A DNA stretch of 37,994 nt from JAIVGV01 sp035295985 (GCA_035295985.1 DATHBT010000148.1:1-37994), one strand, 5' to 3'; positions 15,426-26,109 are shown, numbered from the stretch's first letter. Numbers and translations: made by a program. Notes: generated by a model from the sequence alone, not told the origin.

Positions 15426-15465
15426 AGAGCCGTGACCGCGTGAACGTTCACGCGGCCACGGCTCT
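15426..15465 (-). terminator. Terminator of the secreted nuclease gene
   Basis: A nearly perfect 20-base stem with no loop (15426-15445 against 15446-15465, one mismatch) lies 19 bases beyond the nuclease stop. On the minus strand it is followed by CTCTCTTTG. Confidence 0.7.
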
Positions 15466-15484
15466 TCTCTACCAGGAGCTGCTG

Positions 15485-18400
15485 CTACCTCAGTGAGACG
15501 TGGACGAGGCGCAGGACGCCGTCGCCCGTGTCCACGCGCAGTTGGTACGTGCCGGCCGTCAGCCCGTCGGTGCTCAGGTTGAAGACGTACTGGCCGTCCG
15601 AGTAGCGGAAGAGGTTGCCCTCCGTCGCGTTCGCGGTCGAGCCGGCCCTCTCCTCCGATCCGACGACGTTGTCCGTGACCTTCGCCACGTAGAGGCGCGC
15701 GACGGCGTTCGTGATGCCGGCGCTCGCCCCCGTCAGTTGGAACTTGACGGGCACGGTCTGCCCGCGGTTGAAGAGCGAGCTGCCGTCCTGGTTGATCGGC
15801 TGGAGGTAGCCCGACCAGGTGTAGGCCGCGCCGACCGTGATGGTCTCCTCCGCGTGGAGTTGGCCCGCGCCGTTGTCCGTGACGCGCACGCCGAACGTGT
15901 AGGTGCGCCCGGCCTGCGCGGCCGTGGGCGTCCAGGTGAACTGGCCGGTCGCCGGGTTGATGGAAGCGCCGGCCGGGAACGCGCCCGTCAGGCTGTAGGT
16001 CAGCGTCTGCGCCGGCAGGTCTGCGTCCGCGCCGGAGGCCGTGAACGCAAGGCCGCCGCCGAGGAAGACCGTCTTGCTGCCGACGGGCGCGAGCGTCGGA
16101 GCCTGGTTGACTTCCGTGACCGTGATCGACACGGGCGAATCGACGTTGACCGTGCCGTCCCAGACCCTGACGGCGAACTGGAAGGGCGTACCCGTGCCGC
16201 CCTGCGCCTCGGCCGGCGTCCAGGTGAACTGGCCCGTCGAGGCGTCGATGGACGCGCCCGCTGGGGCGTTCAGGAGCGAGTAGGTCAGCGCGTCGCCGTC
16301 CACGTCAGTCGCCTGCGCGGTGAACGTGTAGGGCGATAACTCCGGGGCGGTCGCCGTCGCGGGAACGCTCACTTCGGGGGCGTCGTTGAAGGCGGCGACG
16401 TTGATGTTGACCGTGCCGCTCGCCGTCCCGCCCTGACCGTCGGAGACGGTGTAGGTGAACGAGTCCGGGCCGTTGTAGTTGGGCGCGGGCGTGTACTTCA
16501 CGTCGTTGCCCGCGACGAGAACCGCCGTGCCGTGCGAGGGCGCGCCCACGGACGCGACCGCGAGCGTGTCGCTGTCAACGTCCGTGTCGTTGGCGAGGAC
16601 GTTGACGGTGATGGCCGCGTCCTCGTCCGTGTTGAATGAGTCGGCGTTCGCCACGGGGTTGTCGTTGACCGGCGCGACCGTGACGTTGACCGTCGCGGTG
16701 GCACACTTCGCGTCGGGCGAGCCGGCGGTCGTGCCGTCGTCGCAGACCGTGTAGGTGAAGCTGGCCGGGCCGTGGTAGTCGGCCGCGGGCGTGTAGGTGA
16801 TCTGCCCGCCGTCGAGCGAGACCGTGCCGTGCGTGTCGGGGCCGGCGTTGACGGCCGTGACGGAGAGGGCCTGATTTGACTCGTTCGCCGGGCCGGCGCT
16901 GTCGTTCGCGGTCAGGTCGCCCGCAGAGAAGTTGAGCGCCGCGTCCTCCTGCGTGGCCTTCGCGTCATCGCCCGCCGAGGGCGCGTCGTTCACCTCGGTG
17001 ACGAGGATCGACACGGTCGAGGTGTTGGAGGTGCGCGAGCCGTCGCTCACGCGGAAGGTTAAGCTGTCTGTCCCGTTGAAGTCGGCCGCAGGGGTGTAGG
17101 TGCGGCTCGCGCCGGTGCCGGAGAGCGTGCCGTGCGAGGGCGCACCGGTGATCGTGTAGGTGAGCGTGTTGCTGTTCGGGCTGAACGCGTCGAGGGTGAT
17201 CTGAGCGGCCGTGTCCTCCGCGGTGGTCGCCGCGCCGTTCGACGTGCCCGGCGAGTTGTTGTTGCCGTTGACGCCCGACTCGACGCAGTGCTCGACGCCG
17301 TCGGGCAGGTTCGAGAAGAAGTCGTAGCCGGTCAGCATCTCTATGTGGTCAACGCTGACGAGGTAGTTCTCCCAGTTGTCGTTCCTGATGCCCTGTACGT
17401 TGGGCATGAGGACGGCGATGGCCCGCGACCCGCAGGCCACGCGCGCGACGTCGTTATCGCCCTTCGGGATCACGAGCGCCACCTTCCAGGTGTGTGACGG
17501 GACGTGCACTTTCCCGTTGACGATAGTGTTCGCGAAGCCGGCGCTGCCCGTGCCGCCCTGCCCGACGCCGCCCGCGACGATGTAAACCTCGTTGGCGGGC
17601 AGGAGCGTGCGCAGGTAGTTCTCCTGCGCGGCCCAGGGGCCTTGGTTGTTGTCAGGCGTCTGCGGGATGATGTTCGTCATCAGGAAGGTCGCCTGGTTGA
17701 TCGGCATCGAGTTCTGGTGGTCGCGGTCGGCGTTCGGCACCATGTGGCCGCGGTCGAAGCCGGAGCCGGAGTAGTCCGTCCCCAGCACGCGATACCAGTC
17801 GGCCGGCACGGCCGGGTCGGGGCGGAAGGTGTCGAAGCGTGTGAGGCTGCCGACCCACTCGTCGGAGAGGTGCCAGCTCACCCAGTTCGCCGTCCCCTTG
17901 TCCCGGTTGTAGGAGAGCGCGAACTCGGGCTTCTCCATCAGGTAGTTGTTCGGGTTGGAGGTGTCGGCGGTCGCGTTGTTGGGGTTGCCCATCGTCAGGT
18001 GGACGCTCGCCGGGTAGGCGGGCGCCGCGCCCGTGGACGTGCCGAACGTGTAGGTGTAGTCCGCCGGCAGGTGATCCGTGTCGGGCTGGCTGTCGTCCGT
18101 GTCAACGTCGCGGACGAAGTCCTTGTAGATGGTGAAGGTGCACTGCTCGCCGTTGACGAAGCTCTGGTTCGGCGTGACGGTGTAGGCCTTGGGGCCGCCC
18201 GCGACGGTCGCGGAGTTGTGCGCGCCCGTGTTGGCGCACTGGATGTTGAACCACTGGCCGGTGACCTCGACCGGCTCGGTGAAGTTGACAATGATGCTGG
18301 CGTCGCGCGGGGCGGTCGTGGAGTTGGCGCGCGGGTCAGTGCCGAAGACGTAAGGCCCGATCTCGATGATGGGCGCGGTGCGGCGCGGGACGGGCGAGGC

Positions 18401-20293
18401 GGTCGCGAAGTCCGCCTGGTTGTCGTCCGTGTCGGTGGCGCCGCCGCTCTTCCTGTAGAGGGCGTTGGTCGCGCCCGGCGAGGCGGCCTTCTTGTTGCCT
18501 TCGCCGCAGCTCGCGGTCGAGCCGTAGCCGACGAAGTCCGCCAGGTTGGCGGCGGCCGTCGGGCAGACGCCTTCGAGCGGCTCGAAGCTACGGACGAGGG
18601 CGATCTTGCCCGCCGTCGCGCTCAAGTTGATCTCGCCCATGATGTTCGCGGGCGGGAGCGCCGAGCCGGTCGCGCCGCCCGAGGCCAGGCTGACGAGGTA
18701 GTACTCGCCGGGGGCGATGGTGCCGCCGAGCGGCTGCTTGGTGAAGTCCCACCCGCTGCCGGCCGCCGAGGCGTACTGCAGCGACCAGCCGCCGAGGTTG
18801 ACGGCGCTCGCGCCGCGGTTGTAGAGCTCGACGTAGTCGTGCGTGTAGATCGCGTTGGCGTTGCCGCCGCCCGCGTAGATTTGGCTGATGACGACGGTGC
18901 TGCCGGAGTCGCCGGTCGGCGGGGGCGTGGCGTTGCAGTCCTTCGTCGGCGAAGCGATGTTGCGGGGGGCGGGCGTGCTGACGGCGAAGTCGGCGAGGTT
19001 GCTGTCGGTGTCCGTGCAGCCGTCGCCGATCCTGATGGCGGCGCTCGAATTCGTGAGCACGGGGGTCGCGTTATCTCCCGCCTCGTCGTCGCCCTCGGCG
19101 CAGTTCACGGAGCCGTAGCCGACGAAGTCCATGATGCTGCCGCCCGTCGGGCAGGTGCCGGTCAGCGCCGTGGTGTTATTGACAAGCGCCACCTTGCCGC
19201 TGGTGCCGCTCAGGTTGATATCTCCGTTCACGTCGGGCGTGGGCAGTGCCGCGCCCGCGCCGCTCGTCCCCATCGCGCCGCGAATCAGAAAGTACTGCCC
19301 CGGCGCGAGCGTGGCCGAAAAGTTAGTCCTGTTGCTCCACGAAGAGCCGTTCGCCGAGGAGTACTGGATCGACCAGTTGGTCAGCGTGACCGTCTCGGAG
19401 CTGCGGTTGAAAATTTCGACGAAGTCGTGCGTGTAGGTCGCGCCGTTGTTGCCGCCGCCGCCGTAAACCTGGCTGATGACGACAGCGCCGGCCGGCACGG
19501 GCGAAGGCGTCGGCGTGGGGGTCGGCGTCGGTGTGGGGGTCGGCGTGGGAGTCGGTGTAGGCGTCGCAGTAGGCGTCGGCGTCGGAGTGGGCGTGGGGGT
19601 AGGGTCCGGCGTCCCGCCCGGCGTCGGCGCGCTCGCGAGGTTCTGCGGATCGCAGGGCGCTTTAAACTGGAAGTCGGCCGAGTTGTTGTCGGTGTCCTGC
19701 GTGCTGCCCGACGCGCCGCCCGGCTTGCGCTCGTAGCACTGGTTCGCGTTGCTGCTGCCGAGCGGCGCGAGCACCGTGCCTTCTTTGTAAGCCGAGCCGG
19801 TGTGCATCCCCACCTGGTCGATGATGACGTTGGAGGCGTTCAGAATCGCGATGCCGCCGTCGTCCGTAATGCCACTGGGGTAAGTCAGGTTGCCGGGGAC
19901 GGAGCCGCTGTAGGGGCCACCTGTCGCGCTCGAATTGGTGATCAGGAAATGGCCGCGCGCCGGGATCATCGTCCCGGTGGGGATGGTCGCGCGCGTGCTC
20001 ACGCCGGAGGCGTTGGTCGCGCCAGAGTTATTCGAGCCGTTGAGCTTCCACCCGCCGATGTCAACCGGGCTGTTAGTAAGGTTATAAAGTTCGACGAATT
20101 CGTCGGCGGCCCCGTTCGGGCCGCGCACGCGAAACTCGCTAATAACGACTGTCGTGGAAGCCGCCTCAGCCGGCGGAATGATCGGGATGAATTCCTGGGG
20201 GACGGCGAGGGCGAGCAGCGAAAGCGCGAGTAATAATGCGACGAGGCGGATGCGCACGGGGGCAGACGGCCGTCTGCCGACGGGAGGGAGCAT
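15485..20293 (-). CDS. Secreted multidomain DNA/RNA non-specific endonuclease
   Basis: The protein has 1602 residues. After a signal peptide (about 1-44) come three lamin-tail domains (about 47-215, 268-445, 466-635), each opening with VVISEF/VVISQVY/VVISQIY. A Pro-Thr linker (228-266) separates the first two. A Big_5-like domain (about 645-750) precedes the nuclease domain (about 760-1000), with catalytic His850 in FDRGHMVPNADR and Mg-site region NIIPQTPDNNQGPW. Then follow three cadherin-like tandem repeats ending in VNDAP/VNDNP, two putative-Ig repeats (STGQFTWTP, ATGQFTWTP), and a PxKF-type C-terminus (GQTVPVKFQLTG). It should degrade extracellular nucleic acids at or outside the cell surface. 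AAGGA lies 8 bases before the ATG. Confidence 0.93.
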   Translation of the reverse strand: MLPPVGRRPSAPVRIRLVALLLALSLLALAVPQEFIPIIPPAEAASTTVVISEFRVRGPNGAADEFVELYNLTNSPVDIGGWKLNGSNNSGATNASGVSTRATIPTGTMIPARGHFLITNSSATGGPYSGSVPGNLTYPSGITDDGGIAILNASNVIIDQVGMHTGSAYKEGTVLAPLGSSNANQCYERKPGGASGSTQDTDNNSADFQFKAPCDPQNLASAPTPGGTPDPTPTPTPTPTPTATPTPTPTPTPTPTPTPTPTPSPVPAGAVVISQVYGGGGNNGATYTHDFVEIFNRSSETVTLTNWSIQYSSANGSSWSNRTNFSATLAPGQYFLIRGAMGTSGAGAALPTPDVNGDINLSGTSGKVALVNNTTALTGTCPTGGSIMDFVGYGSVNCAEGDDEAGDNATPVLTNSSAAIRIGDGCTDTDSNLADFAVSTPAPRNIASPTKDCNATPPPTGDSGSTVVISQIYAGGGNANAIYTHDYVELYNRGASAVNLGGWSLQYASAAGSGWDFTKQPLGGTIAPGEYYLVSLASGGATGSALPPANIMGEINLSATAGKIALVRSFEPLEGVCPTAAANLADFVGYGSTASCGEGNKKAASPGATNALYRKSGGATDTDDNQADFATASPVPRRTAPIIEIGPYVFGTDPRANSTTAPRDASIIVNFTEPVEVTGQWFNIQCANTGAHNSATVAGGPKAYTVTPNQSFVNGEQCTFTIYKDFVRDVDTDDSQPDTDHLPADYTYTFGTSTGAAPAYPASVHLTMGNPNNATADTSNPNNYLMEKPEFALSYNRDKGTANWVSWHLSDEWVGSLTRFDTFRPDPAVPADWYRVLGTDYSGSGFDRGHMVPNADRDHQNSMPINQATFLMTNIIPQTPDNNQGPWAAQENYLRTLLPANEVYIVAGGVGQGGTGSAGFANTIVNGKVHVPSHTWKVALVIPKGDNDVARVACGSRAIAVLMPNVQGIRNDNWENYLVSVDHIEMLTGYDFFSNLPDGVEHCVESGVNGNNNSPGTSNGAATTAEDTAAQITLDAFSPNSNTLTYTITGAPSHGTLSGTGASRTYTPAADFNGTDSLTFRVSDGSRTSNTSTVSILVTEVNDAPSAGDDAKATQEDAALNFSAGDLTANDSAGPANESNQALSVTAVNAGPDTHGTVSLDGGQITYTPAADYHGPASFTYTVCDDGTTAGSPDAKCATATVNVTVAPVNDNPVANADSFNTDEDAAITVNVLANDTDVDSDTLAVASVGAPSHGTAVLVAGNDVKYTPAPNYNGPDSFTYTVSDGQGGTASGTVNINVAAFNDAPEVSVPATATAPELSPYTFTAQATDVDGDALTYSLLNAPAGASIDASTGQFTWTPAEAQGGTGTPFQFAVRVWDGTVNVDSPVSITVTEVNQAPTLAPVGSKTVFLGGGLAFTASGADADLPAQTLTYSLTGAFPAGASINPATGQFTWTPTAAQAGRTYTFGVRVTDNGAGQLHAEETITVGAAYTWSGYLQPINQDGSSLFNRGQTVPVKFQLTGASAGITNAVARLYVAKVTDNVVGSEERAGSTANATEGNLFRYSDGQYVFNLSTDGLTAGTYQLRVDTGDGVLRLVHVSLR
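19496..19612. repeat. Pro-Thr linker repeat inside the nuclease gene
   Basis: Repeated Pro-Thr codon pairs form an uninterrupted low-complexity tract encoding about 38 residues between the first and second lamin-tail domains. It is protein-level linker coding sequence, prone to slippage in six-base steps that keep the frame. Confidence 0.85.
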
Positions 20294-20383
20294 TAAGTTT
20301 TCCTTTCGAAGGTTGGCGACAGGGTTAACGCCCCTCTGGAGGCGGCCAGAAGGGGCGCAATCTAAGTGCAGGCCGAAACGGTG

Positions 20384-20412
20384 CTTTTACTCGATCACAA
20401 GAACGAGGTCAA
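20384..20412 (-). promoter_or_regulatory. Candidate promoter of the nuclease gene
   Basis: On the minus strand TTGACC (20407-20412) and TAAAAG (20384-20389) are separated by exactly 17 bases. Transcription would start near 20377 and give a leader of about 84 bases that contains a GC-rich hairpin. Confidence 0.45.
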
Positions 20413-20717
20413 GCTCGGGGGAATGTGGCCCCCAGATAGATGCGAGAGAGTGCCAATTTACTGCTCCCGCGCCGTTAACAGGGGCTTACATTTTTGCTAA
20501 ATCTCGGCGAGGCGGAAACGAAATGCGCGGGGGTGGAACCCGATCACAGAAGCACGATTGAGTCGTCTTGCCGACGCCGGGCGGGACGCGCGGCCGCGTC
20601 GTTATCGTCGTTGCGCGGGCAGGAGCAGTTTTTTCATGGGGACGCCTTTCGTGAAAGGGCTTGCGGGCGTATGCGGTGCGGCGCTCGCGTCACGCGTGGC
20701 GGGGCCGCGAAAATGTG

Positions 20718-20747
20718 CGGGCCGGAGTGTAGCCCGACTCCGGCCCG
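20718..20747 (-). terminator. Terminator of fumC
   Basis: An 11-base perfect stem (CGGGCCGGAGT, 20718-20728, with 20737-20747) encloses an 8-base loop. On the minus strand CACATTTT follows. It lies 29 bases beyond the fumarase stop. Confidence 0.7.
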
Positions 20748-20776
20748 TTGTAAATCACGAAAAAGGCGCGCGCCGC

Positions 20777-22204
<1,428 letters not shown>

Positions 22205-22350
22205 CAGAATCTCTCCCCCGGCGCGGGACGGCCGCGCACGGCAAGCCAATACGGCCGCGCGCGCCGGCTCCAAAAATTTCTCTTACGCCTCGATTTTACA
22301 ACACGCGGAGCGCGGCACGGCAGCGCGCACGGCCCGCGGGAAAGAGGAAA

Positions 22351-22380
22351 GGGGCGCGCCCGTCGAAGCGGGCGCGCCCC
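22351..22380 (-). terminator. Terminator of the small exported protein gene
   Basis: A 12-base GC-only stem (GGGGCGCGCCCG, 22351-22362, with 22369-22380) encloses a 6-base loop. On the minus strand it is followed by TTTCCTCTTTC. It lies 30 bases after the stop at 22411. Confidence 0.8.
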
Positions 22381-22410
22381 TCAGTCCTTCCGAGTTTGTT
22401 CGTCCCCGGC

Positions 22411-22785
22411 CTACTTCGTCTCGGCCCAGGCCTTGCCGTTCTTGTAGAAGAGCGTGACCTCGGAGATTTCCAGCAGGTTCAGGCGCGTCCACTCGATGCT
22501 GTTGCCTTCGCCGTCCACGATCTTCAAGTCCCACAGCTTCGCCTTCTCCCTCGGCGAGAACTTGATCTCGACGCTCTGCCCGGAGGGCAGCGTGTCCGCG
22601 CCGAGCACGTCCTCCTGCCAGTCGGCGGCGCTATGCGGCGAGACGTAGAGTTCGTGAATCTCGACGCCGGTCTTGTTGATTACGGTAAAATCCTGCTTCC
22701 CCTGGAAGGCGAGCGCGGTCGAGGCCAGGAGTAGCGAGAGCGCGGCGATGCTGACGACCGCCTTCATCCTGCGAGACGTATTCAT
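22411..22785 (-). CDS. Small exported protein of unknown function
   Basis: The protein has 124 residues. A signal peptide (MKAVVSIAALSLLLASTALAFQ, after five leading residues) is followed by a single beta-rich domain starting DFTVINKTGVEIHELYVSPHSAADWQEDVLG. I recall this opening from a widespread family of secreted proteins of unknown function in Cyanobacteria and Acidobacteriota. It should be periplasmic or extracellular. ATG 22785 is chosen; ATG 22767 is an alternative that removes the first six residues. Neither has a strong ribosome-binding site. It stands alone between two terminated or divergent neighbours. Confidence 0.75.
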   Translation of the reverse strand: MNTSRRMKAVVSIAALSLLLASTALAFQGKQDFTVINKTGVEIHELYVSPHSAADWQEDVLGADTLPSGQSVEIKFSPREKAKLWDLKIVDGEGNSIEWTRLNLLEISEVTLFYKNGKAWAETK

Positions 22786-22966
22786 AAAGCTTGGGGGTAG
22801 TCCTTTCTCGGAAAGTTTCGGTTGAGAATGGCGCGCCGGACAGCGCACGCGGAAAGCGACCAGTAAAGTAGCACGGACTCCGAACCGCCGGCAACGCCGG
22901 ACGACAAATCATGGCGACAATTAAAGCGCGCCGCGGGCCAGGGCCGACGGCGCGCGCACTGAGACG

Positions 22967-24760
22967 ATGAGGCCCGACCGCGAAGGGCCGGGGAAGCTTC
23001 CCCGTCAGACCGCCGCGGGCGGGACGCGCCCCGGCTGGCTGCTGCCGGCCGCGGGCTTCGCGCTGGCGCTCGCCTTGCGGCTGTGGCGGCTCGACGGGTC
23101 GTGCCTGTGGTTCGACGAGCTGTTCGGCCTACACGCCGCGCGGCACGCGTGGGGGCAGTTACCGCGCTTCGTCGCGCTCGACCTCGTCCACCCGCCGCTC
23201 TTCTACCTGCTGCTGAAAGTCTGGACGGCGGCCGGCGGCGAGTCTGTCTGGTGGCTGCGCCTGCTGCCCGCCGTGGTCTCTTCGCTCGCGGCCGTGCCTG
23301 TGGCGCTCCTCGCGCGCGAGCTGAGACTTCCGGCGCGCGCCGCCGCGCTCGCCCTCCTCCTCTTCGCCGCGAGCGGATTTCTGGTCAAGTACGCGCAGGA
23401 GGTGCGTATGTACGCGCCGCTGCTCCTCTTCGCCTCCTGCTCGCTCTGGCTCCTCGCGCGCTACTGCCGCGCGTGCGGCGAAGACACGGACGCGCGGGCG
23501 GGCGATGGCAGGAGGGGCGCGCCCCGAGCGCGACGCGGCCGGCTCGTCGATCTCGTCGCGCTCACGGCCGCGAACCTGCTGCTCGTTTACACGCACTACT
23601 TCGGCTGGCTGCTCGTCCTGCTCGAACTCGTGTTCGTCGCCGCGTGGGCGCGGGGCCGTTTGAAGTCTTTTGCGGCGTCGGTCTTCGTGCTCGCCGTCTG
23701 CTTCGCGCCGTGGGTGTGGGCGGTTATGAGTGCGGCGGGCGCGGCGGGCGAAGGGCTTCAGCAGAACATCGGCTGGGCGGCGCGGCCCGGCGCGCGCGAA
23801 CTCTTCCAACCCTACCTGCTGCTGCACGAGCCTTTCAGATTCCAGCGCCACTCGGCCGAGCCGGCCGTGCTGCGCCTGACCGTCTTGCTGTCGCTGCTCA
23901 TCTTCGCACCCGCGCTCGCCGCCCTCGCTGTGCGCGAACTTAGACGCCGCCTCGGACACACTTCCAGACGAACGCCGACAGTTAGAGGGGGTGAGGGCGA
24001 CGCTTTGCGCGACGAGTCGGCGCAGGAGGCAGACGCCGCGGGGCGCGCGAGCTACGCGGAGCACGCCGGCCCGACCGGCCTCGGCGGCTTCGCCCTGCGC
24101 TTCCTCGTCTTCTTCTCGGCAGTGCCGGTCGCCGCGGCGTTCGTGCTCTCGCAACTGCTGCCGCAGTCCGTCTGGGGCACGCGCCACCTCGTCGTCGTCG
24201 CGCCGGCCTACCTGCTGCTCGCCGCGCACGCCGTCACGAGCGTGCGCCCGCGCTGGCTCTCCGCCGCCGCCCACGTACTCCTCGGCCTCTGGCTCCTGCT
24301 CGCCGCGGCCGGATGGCTCGCGCGCCGCCCCGCGCCGCTCGTCTGGTGCTCCTGGGAGACGCTGTCCGTCCAACTCGCGCGCGCGGGGGCCGGAAGCGAA
24401 AAGCCCGTCATCATTTACGCCGCCGAAGAACTCGCCGCCTATCACCTCTGGCACGCGCTCGACGGCCGTGAAGACGACGGCGGCGCCGGCAGGTTCCGCG
24501 TCGCCGTCGTCAAAAACCTCCCCGGCCTCGCGGAAGACCGCGCCTTCTTCCTCCCGCGCGGCTTCGACGAAGTCGCGGTCTTGGACGCCCCCGAGGCCCT
24601 GCGCGAAGACGACTTCTGGCTCGCCCTCCGCGCCCCGGCCGCGGACACGGATCACCCGCTGCTCGCAGCCCTCGCCGAGCGCGGCTACGAGATGTCCCCA
24701 CGCTTCGAGGCCACGGCGCAGGGCCAGCGGGTCATCCTCGTGCGCGCGAGAAGACGCTGA
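22967..24760 (+). CDS. GT39-like polytopic membrane glycosyltransferase
   Basis: The protein has 597 residues with ten or more hydrophobic segments up to about residue 460 and a soluble tail. The first loop after TM1 reads LWFDELFGLHAARHAW, which supplies the Asp-Glu pair typical of PMT/GT39 enzymes, then LVHPPLFYLLLKVW. A second helix pair carries VKYAQEVRMYAPLLLF. It should use a lipid-linked sugar donor on the outer face of the membrane. It is not closely similar to the GT39-type protein at 13707-15260. The start at ATG 22967 lies in a 181-base divergent region; no strong ribosome-binding site is seen. Internal hydrophilic, charged loops are unusually long. Confidence 0.85.
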   Translation: MRPDREGPGKLPRQTAAGGTRPGWLLPAAGFALALALRLWRLDGSCLWFDELFGLHAARHAWGQLPRFVALDLVHPPLFYLLLKVWTAAGGESVWWLRLLPAVVSSLAAVPVALLARELRLPARAAALALLLFAASGFLVKYAQEVRMYAPLLLFASCSLWLLARYCRACGEDTDARAGDGRRGAPRARRGRLVDLVALTAANLLLVYTHYFGWLLVLLELVFVAAWARGRLKSFAASVFVLAVCFAPWVWAVMSAAGAAGEGLQQNIGWAARPGARELFQPYLLLHEPFRFQRHSAEPAVLRLTVLLSLLIFAPALAALAVRELRRRLGHTSRRTPTVRGGEGDALRDESAQEADAAGRASYAEHAGPTGLGGFALRFLVFFSAVPVAAAFVLSQLLPQSVWGTRHLVVVAPAYLLLAAHAVTSVRPRWLSAAAHVLLGLWLLLAAAGWLARRPAPLVWCSWETLSVQLARAGAGSEKPVIIYAAEELAAYHLWHALDGREDDGGAGRFRVAVVKNLPGLAEDRAFFLPRGFDEVAVLDAPEALREDDFWLALRAPAADTDHPLLAALAERGYEMSPRFEATAQGQRVILVRARRR

Positions 24761-24856
24761 GAACTTGTCGCCCGAATTTTAAGATTGCGCGGAGAGTCTA
24801 AGATTGAGTCGGCCGCCGACGTAAAGACGCTCAGAGCCTGGGGAGGACGAGAATAC

Positions 24857-25165
24857 GTGTACCGGATTCAACTGCTGCTTCCGCTCTACGACAACGAGGG
24901 ACGCGCCTTCCCGCGTGCCGACTTCGCGCGCGTCCGCGACGAGCTGACCGAAAAGTTCGGCGGCGTCACGGCCTACACGCGCTCGCCGGCCGAGGGCATC
25001 TGGAAGGACGCCGCGGGCGGAGTCTCCCGCGACAGCGTCGTCGCCTTCGAGGTGCTGGCCGACACGCTCGAACGCGACTGGTGGGCCGCCTACCAAGCCA
25101 GCCTCACCGCACGCTTCCGCCAGGACGAGCTGATGATCACGGCCGCCCCCGTCGAGCGCCTGTGA
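24857..25165 (+). CDS. Small cytoplasmic protein of unknown function
   Basis: The protein has 102 residues from GTG 24857, chosen because GGAGG lies 10 bases upstream and because similar proteins, as I recall them, begin with the strand YRIQLLLPLYDNEG. The predicted order is strand, helix (FARVRDELTEKFGGVTAY), strand, then helix near LERDWWAAYQASL and strand LMITAAPVERL, a ferredoxin-like alternation. No catalytic residue stands out. It lies 96 bases after the glycosyltransferase gene on the same strand. Confidence 0.7.
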   Translation: MYRIQLLLPLYDNEGRAFPRADFARVRDELTEKFGGVTAYTRSPAEGIWKDAAGGVSRDSVVAFEVLADTLERDWWAAYQASLTARFRQDELMITAAPVERL

Positions 25166-25256
25166 AGCGCGACGCGCCCGAAGCCGCGGCCGGCCCGGCA
25201 CGCTCACGACCGCCCGCGCTGCGCCCACGAAACCATCAAGGGTGTTGGGATGAATT

Positions 25257-25754
25257 CTAGTTCAATCGCGCTTGCAGGCTGCGGAGGGCTTTGGCGGCCT
25301 GGGCGAAGTCGGGGGCTTCCTCGACGGCGAGGCCGTAGTGGCGCGCGGCTTCGAGGAGCCGGCCGCGCTGCTCGAAGACGCGGCCGAGGTTGAAGTGGGG
25401 GAAGGCGCGGGCCTCGTAGCGGGGTGCGTGGATTGCGCGGCGGAACCAGCGGACGCAGTTGTAGTGGTCGCCGCGGGCCATCAGGTAGCTGCCGATGTCG
25501 TTGTAGGGGTTGCCGAAGTCGGGATCGACGCGGATGGCCTTCAGGCACTCGTCGATGGCTTCGTCGTAGCGCCGCTGGAAGCTATAGACCCAGCCGAGGA
25601 AGGTGTGCGCCTCGGCCGTCGGGTAGGCGGCGATGGAGCGGCGGTAGAGTTCTATCGCGCGCTCGTAGTCGTCCTCCTGCTGCGCCGCGTACGCGCGCCG
25701 GAACAGCTCGACCGCCTCAAGCCTCGCCGAACTTATCTCCTCTTCGTCGAACAT
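25257..25754 (-). CDS. Tetratricopeptide-repeat protein
   Basis: The protein has 165 residues and is made of about four TPR units: AVELFRRAYAAQQEDDYERAIELYRRSI, AHTFLGWVYSFQRRYDEAIDECLKAI, a degenerate one around PYNDIGSYLMARGDHYNCVRWFRRAI, and FNLGRVFEQRGRLLEAARHYGLAV. It has no signal peptide, so it should act in the cytoplasm as a protein-binding scaffold. No partner can be named. The ABM-like gene lies 31 bases upstream on the same strand, suggesting co-transcription. Confidence 0.88.
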   Translation of the reverse strand: MFDEEEISSARLEAVELFRRAYAAQQEDDYERAIELYRRSIAAYPTAEAHTFLGWVYSFQRRYDEAIDECLKAIRVDPDFGNPYNDIGSYLMARGDHYNCVRWFRRAIHAPRYEARAFPHFNLGRVFEQRGRLLEAARHYGLAVEEAPDFAQAAKALRSLQARLN

Positions 25755-25785
25755 GACGACCCCGAAACGTGAACCGTGAACGCGC

Positions 25786-26109
25786 CTATCCGGGCATGGC
25801 CGATGAGCCGGCGGGCTTCAGGAGATCATCAAACACCTCCATGAGCACGGGCGGTTGAGAGACCTCAATGCTCTCGCTCATCATCTCCGACGCCTCGCCG
25901 TCCGCGGCCTCGACGCCCATTGCCAACTCCCACGTCCGCCTGTCGGGCCACTGTGCGTAGGCGATCCACGTCCCGTCTGCGGCGCGGTGCAGGCGCGAGC
26001 CGTGGCTGCCGCGCCGCCCGCGAATCTCCTCGGTCAGCCTGCGCCAGCCTTCACGAAATTTCTCTTCCTGCCCCTCCTTCAAACGCCAGCGGTACAGGGC
26101 GATGAACAT
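25786..26109 (-). CDS. Antibiotic-biosynthesis-monooxygenase-like (ABM) domain protein
   Basis: The protein has 107 residues forming one dimeric alpha/beta-barrel-type domain: MFIALYRWRLKEGQEEKFREGWRRLTEEI opens it and GTWIAYAQWPDRRTWELAM is the second beta region. Members include quinol monooxygenases and stress proteins; most are uncharacterised, so an enzymatic role is not claimed. The start at ATG 26109 follows GGAG 10 bases upstream; a longer frame from 26136 has no site. It precedes the TPR gene on the same strand. Confidence 0.65.
   Translation of the reverse strand: MFIALYRWRLKEGQEEKFREGWRRLTEEIRGRRGSHGSRLHRAADGTWIAYAQWPDRRTWELAMGVEAADGEASEMMSESIEVSQPPVLMEVFDDLLKPAGSSAMPG

Larger units (their letters stand above)
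20294..20776. other. Intergenic region upstream of the nuclease gene
   Basis: These 483 bases lie between two minus-strand genes, fumarase upstream and the nuclease downstream. They hold the fumarase terminator (20718-20747) and a candidate nuclease promoter (20384-20412). A hairpin with one bulge (CGCCCCTTCTGG/CCAGAGGGGCG on the minus strand, about 20329-20358) would lie in the nuclease mRNA leader. I see no convincing gene; plus-strand open frames here lack ribosome-binding sites. Confidence 0.55.

Noticed and set aside
17504..20233. Very long plus-strand open frame opposite the nuclease gene (about 909 codons)
   Set aside because: It is Arg/Val/Gly-rich GC-codon shadow of the nuclease coding strand, has no domain or ribosome-binding site, and the nuclease frame has recognisable domains throughout.
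23159..24655. Minus-strand open frame of about 498 codons opposite the second glycosyltransferase
   Set aside because: Charged, repetitive Glu/Arg-rich shadow without motifs; the plus-strand frame has a polytopic membrane pattern and the catalytic DE loop.
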